Notes: generated by a model from the letters alone, not told the origin. DNA of 64,000 nt from Siphonodentalium dalli (GCA_032622095.1 CP136065.1:207308151-207372150), one strand, 5' to 3'. Shown: positions 21,596 through 33,937, counted from the stretch's first letter. Translations and numbers: made by a program.

Positions 21596-23394
21596 ATAAA
21601 ATGGCCTCGTCCAGCCACTTCAAGTTGATACGATTGAGATTTTTTACAGTATATAAACATGGACGAAGAGACAAACAAACATCAGACTTAGACAATTTAT
21701 GTTGAGATCGGACTGGGCTTACATGTTGTAGTATATGCCAGTTTAGGTACGTTGTTCGCTCGCTGGGTGGATTTAAGATTAGGGAAGTAACTTCTCTGAA
21801 ATTCATCAACATACTTTTGTGTGTGTGAAATTGGACCTAACTGGCTTCTCAATAACCTGGAATATTGTCAGCACTGTGTGGATTATGGTTGTACATGGAC
21901 GGGACAAGATGATATATAACCTCCGAAAAAATAACGGGCGTTTACATTATTGAAAGCAGCTATTTTCGGTGAACTGAGCTAGACCAAATTGAAAAGTCAT
22001 TGAGTGCAGTGTGGTTTAATACATGCACAACACAACAGTATTGTGAATTACAAAAGACAGATACTTAAGTTTCACAACATTATAAACCGCCCAATTAACT
22101 CACAAGAGTCAACCACTGGTGACTATGATTACGAGACATCCAATTCTGTAGAAATTAGTCAGAGTTATGACGTCAAAGATCAGTCATGACTCCTGACTCC
22201 TGAGTCAGTAACAAGTTTGATGGCTACAACGTACAAGTACCTGTGCAAAGGACGACGGATAATATTCTTCAATTTTCATCAAAACGTGACTTGAGAACCA
22301 TGTCGCCATGACTTGTCGCCCAGTTACGGATTCTGATATTCTTTTGATCGAAACGCCTGTGATGCTGTGATATTGTTCTGATATATTTATGGAATGGTGG
22401 ATAATCTCGGAGATATGGATCCAATTCTGGGACACACGCTATAACTGAATCAATCGCAAGCTTTTAGTATAACGTACTACAGCTATGCTCTAATTAATCA
22501 CCCCCTTTAACAAGGTTGTAGGGCGTTAATGATAGTCAGACACCGGTTATACCATACCGCCGTTCAACCATGGTCAAGTGGTTGATATGTGGCAACCGCA
22601 GATAATCTTTATACAGTCTTATTAATAATATTTTGTAACCACTGTACGCCGCACTAATTTTTTACATGGACACCTTGTAAACACCCAGTCCAGATTTTCA
22701 TCAGCGCCATGCACCATATTAACTATACACAAAACAATATTTCAATTAATAATTTGTTTACGGTTTTATTAACATTCAAAGTTGGTCACTGACCGACATT
22801 CGCAACTACTCGTAATATCGGTGGCCAATGTCGTTAAGGGGGAGGGGTCAATTAGAGCTTAGCTGTATACATACATGAACATGAAGACCATTCCAATGTC
22901 CAGATGCTTCATGTTCTTATCAAAACATGTCTGGCTACATGTGTGGTTATCATTCTGAGCGATTCGGCCATTTCCGCTAGGAAATAACCTCATCCATAAC
23001 TGGAAACCATATTAGCGAAATTCTACATTATATGGCTCTGGTGATCAGGCAATGCCACTGACTTGATGACGCTGTGCATATATGCGAATGGAGAATAATT
23101 TATTAACTATGGCTTTACCAAACTTTATCATATATTAAATACATTAAACTCTCTTTGTGTTACATGTATCTTAGTATTTGTTCATTTACTGATACAGCGC
23201 ATTGTAAGTGTACGATAAGCAAAACACTGAACACCGTGGCAATTATTTTGGGAGTGTGATAATAATTCTGGTAACCCATTCAAGACCTCCTTGTAGCGAG
23301 GACTAGTGAGCTCTATAGCGGTATTTTTCAAACAACAGTTTTAATTAACCAAAGTTAATGGTCTCCCCATTTTTGAGTATTTTGCTTATCGCAC
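21596..23394. other. No gene seen, about 1.8 kb
   Basis: Only short frames (up to 79 codons) on both strands with no motif I recognise. No internal repeats stood out. A TGACGTCA-like site (TATGACGTCAAA) lies near 22166. Confidence 0.45.
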
Positions 23395-24740
23395 ACTATT
23401 TACAAAGGTTTGGGAGTTATCGCAAAGATTTGCTCCCTTGGCTGTGAATGACCGATCGGTCTATTTTAGCATGTCCGGGCAATTATAGATTGATAGGTTG
23501 GTCACTCAGACTCAGTTTAAGATGTCTGATTTATAATGTTCACAGAAGCCCATTATCGGCAAAAAGCCTTTGCGACAAATCTCAAACATCTTTGCGATAA
23601 ATCGCAAAAATATAATCGCCCAGTACGTAGTCTGAGAGTTATCATAAAGATGTTTGAGATTTATCGTAAAGGTTTGTGTGTTATCGCAAAGGTTTGCTCC
23701 CTCATCACTCATGCATCTGGCTGTGAATGACTGATCGGTCTATTTTAGTCCGACCAGGCATAGATTGATAGGTTGTTCACTCAGACCTGTTTAAGATGTC
23801 TGATTTATAATATTCACAGAAGCCCATTAGTGCAAAAAAAACCTTTGCGACAAATCTCAAACATCTTTGCAATAGATAAAAAAAAATATTCACACAGTAT
23901 GTAGTCTGAGATTTATAGTAAAGATGTTTGAGATTTATCGTAATGGTTTGCGTGTTATTGCGAAAGTGTTTGTGATTTTTCGCAAAGTTGTTTTGTGATT
24001 TATCGCGAAGGTTTGCTCGCCTTATCCCACATGCATCCCACAAGTTTTGCTCCTCTCAACATTCTTGCATCTGGCCGTGAATGACTGATCGGTCTATTTT
24101 AGCCCGACCGTTCAATTATAAATTGATAGGTTGTTCACTGAGACCTGTTCAAGATGGCTGATTTATAATGTTTACAGACAAATTAAGAAATTTTTAGCAC
24201 CAAAAAAGTTTGCCACAAATCTCAATCATGTTTGCGATAATTCGCAAAATTTAATCACCCACTACGCAGTCTGAGAGTCCTCGTAAAGATGTTTGAGATT
24301 TATCGTAAAGGTTTGCGAGTTATCGCAAAGGTGTTTGTAATTTTTCGCAAAGTTGTTTTGTGATTTATCGCGAAGGTTTGCTCGCCTTATCCCACATGCA
24401 TGCTTGCTGCCAAAGAACGATCGGTCTATTTTAGCCCAACCATGCTATTATAGATTGATTGGTGGTTTACCCAGACCTGTTGTAGATGTCGGATTATATT
24501 TATATGGTTCAAGTCAATTAATGCCAATGCATGAAAATATATCTGCGATAAATCACAAACCATTAATCGCAAACCTTTTGTAATCAATCGAAAACCTTTA
24601 CACTAAATCGCATATACCGGTACTTATTGCAAAGTTGTTTGCGATTCGCAAAGGTTTGCGATTTATCGCAAGGTAGTTTTTTGTATTTATCGGGCTATTC
24701 TAGATCGATCGGTGTTTCATCCAGACCAGTTCCCAGATGT
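23395..24740 (+). repeat. Tandem array of about 0.3-kb units rich in TTTGCGAT/ATCGCAAA
   Basis: Units start at a GATCGGTCTATTTTAG block (about 23454, 23731, 24087 and 24418, with a decayed start near 24692) and continue with GATTGATAGGTTG, CAGACCTGTT.AAGATG, ATTTATAATGTT and CACAGAAGCCCATTA. Each then runs into alternating sense and antisense copies of TTTGCGATAAATCGCAAA-like sequence (TTATCGCAAAGGTTTG, GTTTGAGATTTATCGTAAAG). Unit length varies from about 270 to 360 bp. Short ORFs here only translate the repeat. Confidence 0.85.
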
Positions 24741-25059
24741 TTGATTTATGTTTACTTAATATTATTGCACACAAATTAAGAAATTATTTTTGGACATTCA
24801 GACCAATTTTACTCTACATGCAGGGGACAGGGAATCCTGAAATCGAGATCTTAAGCTTTTATTTAAGTTCAAAATCACGATCAAGGTTATATACTAATAA
24901 AAGTAATGCATGTATAATTCGGATTATTTCATTATCACTATGCAATGGAGTGGTTTTGTACTTTATTCAATGTTTAAACGCCGTAGCTTCATTTGGAATC
25001 TAAATTGCCACATTGTTAAATTTGCCGTCGGCCATGTTTCGTAATTTCGAGTGCTTGGT
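24741..25059. other. No gene seen
   Basis: AT-rich, with one 88-codon plus-strand frame (24737-25003) lacking recognisable motifs. Confidence 0.4.
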
Positions 25060-25512
25060 ATCTGGGCAGGTTCTCCGCTTAGTACCTATATGTTTGGTTC
25101 TGTGGAGTACCAACTTGCTAGGTACTATGCATAGTACCTAAATACTTCAGAGTATCTGTCTTTATATTCGGTACTTCATATAATATAATGGGTGTGTATT
25201 TCTTGGCACTTCATGTCGTGTGCGTCATGACTTCGGTGACATAAAGGCAGAGTGGGTATTATATGCACAATGCCCAGATAGAACCTAAATATTTAGTAGG
25301 TAATCCAGAGTACCAATCATATTGGTACTCTAGAGTACCTAAACTTTTGGTACTCCAGAGTACCACTTTTGGTACTCCAGAGTACCTAAACTTTTGGTAC
25401 TCCAGAGTACCACTTTTGGTACTCCAGAGTACCAAACAGTTGGTACTCCCCCTGGGACAAAGCTTAGTACCAACGTAGGCACTCTGAAGTACCTATTTTT
25501 TAAGAGTGTACA
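25060..25512. repeat. GGTACTCCAGAGTACC palindrome array
   Basis: Between about 25308 and 25445 the 16-base palindrome GGTACTCCAGAGTACC (7-bp arms) or a close variant is repeated about five times, with alternating spacers TAAACTTTT and ACTTTT. Weaker GTACC/GGTAC pairs extend from about 25079. The right edge GTACCTATTTTTTAAGAGTG resembles, inverted, the left edge of 21329-21595. It may be the inside of a transposon with AGTACC-rich ends. Confidence 0.8.
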
Positions 25513-25903
25513 GTAGTAAGTAGTAAGTAAGTATGGTATGCTAGACATCTCAAAAAATGGACATAGTCACAACCAATATATCCGGATACCAGGACACCAC
25601 TGGTGGTTTGATAAATAAAATATATATACTTGATAGTTTTGGCAGTCAAGTCGATCTACAGAATGGTTGCTACCTCGATGGGACTGGAGAACGTGTAGTA
25701 AGTAATAAGATGTCAAGAGACGTGAATACATAAGATAGTCCTCGAGCTTCTCGTCAACAGTTGTATCTGTCATGGTATGCGTGTATACTTCTTGTTAAAA
25801 CATGGAAGAGGGGCTCTCGTAGAATTTCAGGGGCTAGTGCAGTTCATCTCCAAGTGCTTCAGTATCAGGGGACACAGTCGTTGTTCTCTTGGTATATTAG
25901 AGA
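25513..25903. other. No gene seen
   Basis: Short frames only; nothing recognisable. Confidence 0.45.
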
Positions 25904-26345
25904 GATTCCGCTTCTAGCGTTTGTACTAAGTGTAGGGATTGTGAGTGAGTATCCATGGTAACTGCGTACTACGTATATATGCGTTTGTGTCACGCATGTG
26001 GGTGAGGCGAGACGTGGCTAATGCTACTTGTAAATGTGTAATACATTATTCCGTTTCTAGCGTTTGTACGGAGTGTAGGGATTGTGAGTGAGTAGCCCTG
26101 GTAACTGCGCACTACGTATATATTCGTGTGTATATATGTGTCACGCATGTGGGTGAGGCGAGACGTGGATAATGTTACTTGTAAATGTGTAATGCACGAT
26201 TCCGTTTCTAGCGTTTGTACTAAGTGTAGGGATTGTGAGTGTGTATCCCTGGTAACTACATACTACGCGTATATTCATTCGTGTGTGTCACGCATGTGGC
26301 AAGACGTGGATAATGATACTTGTAAATGTGTAATACGTGTAGACG
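25904..26345 (+). repeat. Three-unit tandem array, about 143-151 bp
   Basis: ATTCCG(C/T)TTCTAGCGTTTG starts near 25905, 26048 and 26199. Each unit continues with GTGTAGGGATTGTGAGTG, GGTAACT(G/A), TACTACG, TCACGCATGTGG and AATGTGTAAT. The last unit is shortened around the GCGAGACGTGG block. Confidence 0.85.
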
Positions 26346-27460
26346 ATGAAACATGATTATTGACATAAAACCGCTATGTGCACATCGATCCACAAATGTT
26401 GATCCAGCACGTGATTTTCCACACTATATCATTCGATATGAGTATTATCTTATTTTAGTGATGTTACCTAGAGCAATTAACTTACAAGCTTTTTGTCTAT
26501 AAGACCAGCAAACTCCTCAATTCTAAGAAAAATTGCCATGTATCGAAAAATTCAGGCTAATAAAATTTTATAATAATTTATTATAATCATTGTAACATAA
26601 ATTCCACCGACCAATTAGGCGTTGTATGTAAAGCGGTCATGGTACCGGGTGAGCGGTATTTTGGGGTCTATTATCTCCCACAACCCCATGTCCTTGTAAT
26701 ATAATCACAATGTTGGTCAATGTCATGCCTGAAACAAGATTATTTCGAAACTTCAGACTGTAACAAGGCTGACATACAAGTAGTTCCGATAGTTAAATTT
26801 TAAAGTCAGGAGTGAAATGTTTACCTAGATATTCAACCTATTTTCTGATGCAATGGTCGTGTCGAACTATTAAATTAGTGTTTGATCAATAATCCATCTA
26901 TGCAGAATCATATAGAGTTGGAACAAAATGTTTCAAAAATAGAATTTTTCCCCTTATTTACAAGTATAGAAAGTCGTACTCGCACAAGTCAGTTGTTTAT
27001 AGACAAAAAGCGTGTAGAATCACGTGACCTGTGACGTTAGCGTTACAATCACCCCCACACGCACAATCGCAAGCAGCGGAATCTCTCTATTATCTCAAGA
27101 CCCTGATACTATGGGAATGTGGTGCGTTCGTGTTCAGTTGTGGTGCTTCCTGTTGTGCAAAATTGCTCAAATGTGTCACAATGCGCTAAACTCTGGGGGA
27201 AAAAGACATAGCTAGTGTAATTGCACACGAAGATCTGAGCATAAGCAATATTAGTTGAACAAGATTTATATACCCGTAGACTATATATACATGTATATAT
27301 GAACCTACACACTATTTGCACCTCCGTAATGTATTTTAAATTATATCTATACCATCATGTGCATAGTCATGTGAATCTAAGCAACTTGAATCCTATTCGC
27401 ATCGCCACTATATAAGTTGGGCGACCTAACCGCAATTCGGTTAATTTAGTATCTTGTTTT
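26346..27460. other. No gene seen, about 1.1 kb
   Basis: Short frames without motifs. No repeat matched elsewhere in the window. Confidence 0.45.
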
Positions 27461-27616
27461 GACTTCTGCGTAGTTGGTTTTACAAGGTTTCGTCTGACAG
27501 CTGTTTACTAAAAGATGAGCGATCTAACGTGGTCTATAGTAGGCTTCCGTATGAGAAGATCGTAAACGTAAGTCAAACAGCCATCTCAAATTGGAGATTA
27601 GTTTTGCTGAAACGTT

Positions 27617-27820
27617 ATGCTATTGCGTAATTCTGTCACCGAGTATATATCAATTGTATCTCACAAAAACAGTTATCTCAAAACACCCTGTCGCGTAAAT
27701 AGGAGAGAGTGGCAGAAAACAAAGTGCCAGTCAGAATACGTGTCTGGGTATCTGAACAATAAGGAATTGTCTGATAAATACATGAGATTAATGAAAGAGA
27801 AGATAACTTCGTGCGTGTAA
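27617..27820 (+). other. 67-codon open frame in copy A, unknown
   Basis: Present as a matching frame at 31250-31453. The two differ at seven residues, with replacement changes more frequent than silent ones, which does not look like a protein under constraint. No known domain. Confidence 0.25.
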
Positions 27821-27856
27821 CTTATCACTAGTTGGTTTTCCTAATTATTCGACTGA

Positions 27857-28257
27857 TTAACCCTTTAACCAACAGAAGGGCCCTGTGCCAATGCATTCTC
27901 TTATATATGCGAGTCGACCATAGGTCGCCTCGCATATATAAGAGAATGCATTGGCTTAACACATTAAAAATTATAAAATTGTTAAAGAATGTAAGAAAAT
28001 AATGGTAAAAAGTGTTAAAAAAAAGATTGTTTTAGGCCAATGCATTCTCTTATATATGCGAGGCGACCTATGGTCGACTCGCATATATAAGAGAATGCAT
28101 TGGCACAGGGCATAACTGTAACTATCAAAATGTGGCCAAGGAGCCGGTTCCAATGATATCCATATGTGTATGGTTCTATTGAGACAGACCGAAGATATTT
28201 TAGGCTGTTGAAGCTTTATTTGGCCGGTTTTGGCCGGTTTGTTGGGTAACGGGCTAA
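27857..28257. mobile_element. PB-M1 MITE with two HP hairpins (copy A)
   Basis: TTAA at 27857-27860; the right target copy has decayed to CTAA (28254-28257). The ends are CCCTTTAACCAACAGAAGGG and TGTTGGGTAACGGG. HP hairpins lie at about 27887-27955 and 28037-28105. The body closely matches 7529-7928. Confidence 0.85.
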
Positions 28258-28885
28258 TTTCGATAATTACTCAGTTCTATTTGTTCCACTGCACGAGGTA
28301 TAGCCAATGGGAATTTAGTTACGACAACGCGGGACAAACTTTAGAAGTACACGTCTTCTCTTGTCGTAATTAGCACCAGACAGAGGATCATGTGTTTGGA
28401 TGCGGTGATGTTTCGATCGTTGCCAGTGTGGTTTGGTGCACAACTACAACAAAAGGTAGCAAGCTAGAACCACAGCTGGTGCCAAATGAGTGTCGCATTG
28501 TTTTCAAATTTGAATGCCGGCTGTGGCTTTACGGGATGAAGAAGATGAGCTTATTAAACAACTAAGCACTCATGATTGCTGTCCGATCCGACTCTTGGAT
28601 ATTTTTTCTTCTTCTGTGTCTTTTATCGCATAACAATGCTAACTTACTTAATTTTTCGCAAATAAACGAATTGCTAATACAGGGACTTTGAATGCACGAA
28701 AAAGACTTACTTTCTGGAGTGATATATACGGCTAAACTGATTTCGTCTTCCTTTTTACATTTTCAAGTGGGAACAACAGCTGTCGCGTGAAGTGGTGGCG
28801 ATGGTGAACTTCGAAGGCGACTCGTATATTACTGATGCTTGGTCGACGAATGCCACTTCTTATACGGCTGTTATCGTATACTAAT
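28258..28885 (+). other. Unnamed block in copy A
   Basis: It lies between the two MITEs and is repeated at 31891-32517. In copy B a 94-codon frame (31863-32147) runs into it from the MITE end; copy A has a stop in that frame. No domain recognised. Confidence 0.4.
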
Positions 28886-29324
28886 TTAACCCTTTCAGTG
28901 CCAGGGTACGGTCCTAAAAACTTTCAAAAACAAAACAAATTGAGATTTTGTTTTGGGTATGCTTAAGCATGCTATAGCGAATTTAAAAACAAACTGGATA
29001 AAACCTTAGGGGCATGTTATAACTCAAAACTATCACCAAGTATTCATAGTAATAATTTTGATCCCCATGAAAAACGTAAGATTCCCTGGCACTAAACCTA
29101 CAATATAAGTCTGGCACTGAAAGAGTCAATTAAAGAATATAAGAAAAAATTATTAAAATTGTAAAAATTGTAAAACATAATAACAAATGATGAAAAATTG
29201 TTAGGCCAGTGCATTCTCTTATATATGCGAGGCGACCTATGGTCAACTCGCATATATCAGAGAATGCATTGGCACAGGGTATATGGGTTGATACAAAAAT
29301 CTGACTTGGCACTGAAAGGGTTAA
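28886..29324 (+). mobile_element. PB-M2 MITE (plus orientation, copy A)
   Basis: TTAA lies at 28886-28889 and 29321-29324. Ends are TTAACCCTTTCAGTGCCA and TGGCACTGAAAGGGTTAA, a perfect 18-base inverted match. A single HP hairpin lies near the right end (about 29207-29276). The interior contains GGTATGCTTAAGCATGC and ACGTAAGATTCCCTGGCAC. It lacks the GGCCGATCTCATCGGCC stem-loop of other copies. Inferred piggyBac-like and non-autonomous. Confidence 0.85.
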
Positions 29325-29799
29325 ACTTAAATGGAGTAAAAACTGCTCGTGTATAGTCCAGATACAATGGTCTCGTTACCATATACTTTCTGCAACTGAT
29401 ATGTATATAATTATGCTCTTCATACTTGGAGGTCAATATATTCCACCGGTGCATAAACAAGGCAGGAATGTTTTCTTGTTAACACTTGTTCCTAAAAAAT
29501 CTACTTTACAGTAGGGGTGGTCACAAATCGCGACTGAATGTTTTTTATGTGAGACGAAATTGAATTAATTACACCGGATAAATTCCATGGTTAATGGTTA
29601 TGGTATATACATTTATTTTCTAAAATATGGTCACTGGATTGGAGGACAAGTATTAGCCACTTAGATGGACCTCCTCTCCCAAATACATCAACACTAAATA
29701 CAACATTACAATAGCATCATGGTATAACAGTGCATACCTATATAAATAAGAAAGTATAAAACAACAAAAGTGTTGTGTTAGTGCTATATAGTCACCCCT
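29325..29799. other. Spacer between inverted PB-M2 copies
   Basis: About 475 bp without a supported gene, repeated at 32963-33437. Confidence 0.5.
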
Positions 29800-30291
29800 T
29801 TAACCCTTTCAGTGCCAAGTCCGATTTTTGTATCAACCCATATACCCTGTTCCAATGCATTCTCTTATGTATGCGAGTCGACCATAGGTCGCCTCGCATA
29901 TATAAGAGAATGCATTGGCCTAACAAATTTTCATCATTTGTTATTATTTTTTACAATTTTTTACAATTTTAATAATTTTTTCTTATATTCTACTCTCTTT
30001 CAGTGCCAGACTTATGTTGTAGGTTTAGTGCCAGGGAATCTTACGTTTTTCATGGGCATCAAAATTATTACTATGAATACTTGGTGATAGTTTTGAGTTA
30101 TAACATGCCCCTAAGGTTTTGTCCAGTTTTGTTTTTAAATTCGCTATAGCATGCTTAAGCATACCCAAAATAAATTCAACCCCCAAAAAAAAACAAAACA
30201 AAATATTTTTATTTTTATTTTTGTTTAGGGCCGATTTTACAGACCGTAAATTAGGGCCGAGGAGATCGGCCCCTGGCACTGAAAGGGTTAA
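29800..30291 (-). mobile_element. PB-M2 MITE (minus orientation, copy A)
   Basis: TTAA lies at 29800-29803 and 30288-30291, with the same 18-base ends. The HP hairpin is at the left (about 29852-29920) and the AGGGCCGA..TCGGCCCCTGG stem-loop at the right, so it is inverted relative to 28886-29324. Confidence 0.85.
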
Positions 30292-30762
30292 CCCAAGTCA
30301 GTGTTGTCACTTTTAATGTGACTCTTCGTCGAAATTAGTATTACTTCACACAGCCTAGCCCTCTCTCTCTGTGCTTGTTTCAATTATTGACATGCATGGT
30401 TTTGAAAGAGTCGAATTTCTTCAGACGTGTTTCTTTTCAAACTCAGATATTTCGAATGTGGGTTGTGTCTGTGGAAGTGGTGTCTCATAAAATGTCTTGG
30501 ACAGCTGTGAAAATCACATCGTTTTCATTATTCTCTAGGTCAGGGTCTCCAAATGGCAATTTTGTTTCACCGAATAAATGTAGATGCGCAAAAGTTGCAT
30601 AGACTTATTTGGGCATGAAAATGTATAATGTATAACCAACTATGCAATGCATTCTCTTCACGATATCCACATTTACATTCTCAGCCTGTTCTCCCGAAAA
30701 TCAGCACGTTGTCGGCCTAGAATAGGATTTGTTTTAGGTTCATAGTCGCATGGACTCGCCTC
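30292..30762 (+). other. Unnamed block with small open frame, copy A
   Basis: A 75-codon plus-strand frame (30375-30602) has a counterpart at 34021-34248 with three residue differences. No domain recognised. It begins shortly after a short CT run. Confidence 0.3.
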
Positions 30763-30959
30763 GTCACTTAAATCGTGAAATTTCGAGTTTGAACTTTCAC
30801 CTACAGTGAAATGCATTATTAAGGGACCGGTATTAACTGAGAAATATATTATCTGCACTGTTTTAACTGTTTAACTTCCCTAGCACAACATCAAAAAGTT
30901 CCCAGGTTTTGAAATTTCTACGGGCTTAGCTATAGGGTGGAGATTCGTGGCATGATCTA
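30763..30959. mobile_element. FB-1 right-arm fragment, copy A
   Basis: It contains AATCGTGAAATTTCGAGTTT, AAAAAGTTCCCAGGTTTTG and the terminal GGCATGATCTA. This matches the right arm of 39731-40227 and 60359-60842. The left arm is missing in both duplication copies. Confidence 0.7.
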
Positions 30960-31249
30960 TGGGCGTCCTCTAGAAAACTAACGGAATTAATATTCGTGCA
31001 TAAATAATTGAAATAAACGCTCATTAAGTTTACACCATACCAAGAATGGACTGACGATTAACGCTCTTTATTGATCGAAGAACGGTCCTATTTGACTTCT
31101 GCGTAGTTGGTTTTACAAGGTTTCGTCTGACAGCTGTTTACTACAAGATGAGCGATCTAACGTGGTCTATAGTAGGCTTCCGTATGAGAAGATCGTAAAC
31201 GAAAGTCACACAGCCATCTCAAATTGGATATTAGTTTTTTTGAAACGTT

Positions 31250-31453
31250 ATGCTATTATGTAATTCTGTCATCGAGTATATATCAATTGTATCTCACAAA
31301 AACAGTTATCTCAAAACACCCTGTCGCGTCAATACGAGGGAGTGGCAGAAAACAAATTTCCAGTCAGAATACGTGTCTGGGTATCTGAACAATAAGGAAT
31401 TGTCTGATAAATACATGAAATTAATCAAAGAGAAGATAACTTCGTGCGTGTAA
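31250..31453 (+). other. 67-codon open frame in copy B, unknown
   Basis: Counterpart of 27617-27820, with seven residue differences and no recognised domain. Confidence 0.25.
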
Positions 31454-31489
31454 CTTATCACTAGTTGGTTTTCCTAATTATTCGACTGA

Positions 31490-31890
31490 TTAACCCTTTA
31501 ACCAACAGAAGGGCCCTGTGCCAATGCATTCTCTTATATATGCGAGTCGACCATAGGTCGCCTCGCATATATAAGAGAATGCATTGGCTTAACACATTAA
31601 AAATTATAAAATTGTTAAAGAATGTAAGAAAATAATGGTAAAAAGTGTTAAAAAAAAGATTGTTTTAGGCCAATGCATTCTCTTATATATGCGAGGCGAC
31701 CTATGGTCGACTCGCATATATAAGAGAATGCATTGGCACAGGGCATAACTGTAACTATCAAAATGTGGCCAAGGAGCCGGTTCCAATGATATCCATATGT
31801 GTATGGTTCTATTGAGACAGACCGAAGATATTTTAGGCTGTTGAAGCTTTATTTGGCCGGTTTTGGCCGGTTTGTTGGGTAACGGGCTAA
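31490..31890. mobile_element. PB-M1 MITE with two HP hairpins (copy B)
   Basis: Counterpart of 27857-28257, including the same decayed CTAA on the right. HP hairpins at about 31520-31588 and 31670-31738. Confidence 0.85.
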
Positions 31891-32517
31891 TTTCGATAAT
31901 TACTCAGTTCTATTTGTTCCACTGCACGAGGTATAGCCAATGGGAATTTAGTTACGACAACACGGGACAAACTTTAGAAGTACACGTCTTCTCTTATCGT
32001 AATCAGCACCAGACAGAGGATCATGTGTTTGGATGCGGTGATGTTTCGGTCGTTCCCAGTGTGGTTTGGCGCACAACTACAACAAAAAGTAGCAAGCTAG
32101 AGCCACAGCTGGTGCCAAATGAGTGTCGCATTGTTTTCAAATTGTAATGCCGGCTGTGGCTTTATGGGATGAAGAAGATGAGCTTATTAAACAACTGAGC
32201 ACTCATGATTGCTGTCCGATCCGACTCTTGGATATTTTTCTTCTTCTGTGTCTTTTATCGCATAACAATGCTAACTTACTTAATTTTTCGCAAATAAACG
32301 AATTGCTAATACAGGGACTTTGAATGCACGAAAAAGACTTACTTACTGGAGTGATATATACGGCTAAACTGATTTCGTCTTCCTTTCTACATTTTCAAGT
32401 GGGAACAACAGCTGTCGCGTGAAGTGGTGGCGATGGTGAACTTCGAAGGCGACTCGTATATTACTGATTCTTGGTCGACGAATGCCACTTCTTATACGGC
32501 TGTTATCGTATACTAAT

Positions 32518-32962
32518 TTAACCCTTTCAGTGCCAGGGTACGGTCCTAAAAACTTTCAAAAACAAAAACAAAACAAATTGAGATTTTTTTTGGGGTATGC
32601 TTAAGCATGCTATAGCGAATTTAAAAACAAACTGGATAAAACCTTAGGGGCATGTTATAAGTCAAAACTATCACCAAGTATTCATAGTAATAATTTTGAT
32701 GCCCATGAAAAACGTAAGATTCCCTGGCACTAAACCTACAATATAAGTCTGACACTGAAAGAGTCAATTAAAGAATATAAGAAAAAATTATTAAAATTGT
32801 AAAAATTGTAAAACATAATAACAAATGATGAAAAATTGTTAGGCCAGTGCATTCTCTTATATATGCGAGGCGACCTATGGTCAACTCGCATATACAAGAG
32901 AATACATTGGCACAGGGTATATGGGTTGATACAAAAATCTGACTTGGCACTGAAAGGGTTAA
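32518..32962 (+). mobile_element. PB-M2 MITE (plus orientation, copy B)
   Basis: Counterpart of 28886-29324. TTAA at 32518-32521 and 32959-32962; single HP hairpin at about 32845-32912. Confidence 0.85.
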
Positions 32963-33437
32963 ACTTAAATGGAGTAAAAACTGCTCGTGTATAGTCCAGA
33001 TACAATGGTCTCGTTGCCATATACTTTCTGCAACTGATATGTATATAATTATGCTCTTCATACTTGGAGGTCAATATATTCCACCGGTGCATAAACAAGG
33101 CAGGAATGTTTTCTTGTTAACACTTGTTCCTAAAAAATCTACTTTACAGTAGGGGTGGTCACAAATCGCGACTGAATGTTTTTTATGTGAGACGAAATTG
33201 AATTAATTACACCGGATAAATTCCATGGTTAATGGTTATGGTATAAACATTTATTTTCTAAAATATGGTCACTGGATTGGAGGACAAGTACTAGCCACTT
33301 AGATGGACCTCCTCTCCCAAATACATCAACACTAAATACAACATTACAATAGCATCATGGTATAACAGTGCATACCTATATAAATAAGAAAGTATAAAAC
33401 AACAAAAGTGTTGTGTTAGTGCTATATAGTCACCCCT

Positions 33438-33937
33438 TTAAACCTTTCAGTGCCAAGTCCGATTTTTGTATCAACCCATATACCCTGTTCCAATGCATTC
33501 TCTTTTATATGCGAGTCGACCATAGGTCGCCTCGCATATATAAGAGAATGCATTGGCCTAACAAATTTTCATCATTTGTTATTATTTTTTACAATTTTAA
33601 TAATTTTTCAATATTATTTCAAACAATTTTAATAATTTTTTCTTATATTCTACTCTCTTTCAGTGCAAGACTTATGTTGTAGGTTTAGTGCCAGGGAATC
33701 TTACGTTTTTCATGGGCATCAAAATTATTACTATGAATACTTGGTGATAGTTTTGAGTTATAACTTGCCCCTAAGGTTTTGTCCAGTTTGTTTTTTAATT
33801 CGCTATAGCATGCTTAAGCATACCCAAAATAAATTCAACCCCAAAAAAAATAAAATATTTTTATTTTTGTTTAGGGCCGATTTTACAGACCGTAAATTAG
33901 GGCCGAGGAGATCGGCCCCTGGCACTGAAAGGGTTAA
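33438..33937 (-). mobile_element. PB-M2 MITE (minus orientation, copy B)
   Basis: Counterpart of 29800-30291. The first base after the left TTAA has changed from C to A. The AT-rich linker after HP is longer than in copy A. Confidence 0.85.

Larger units (their letters stand above)
27461..31093 (+). repeat. 3.6-kb direct tandem duplication, copy A
   Basis: From GACTTCTGCGTAGTTGG to GAACGGTCCTATTT this 3633-bp block is followed immediately by a second copy with the same gene-free content: a 67-codon frame, a PB-M1 MITE, an unnamed block, a PB-M2 pair in inverted orientation, a second unnamed block and an FB-1 piece. Divergence is only a few per cent by eye. A TTT microhomology precedes the first base of each copy and ends the second (27458-27460, 31091-31093, 34795-34797). 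Confidence 0.9.
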
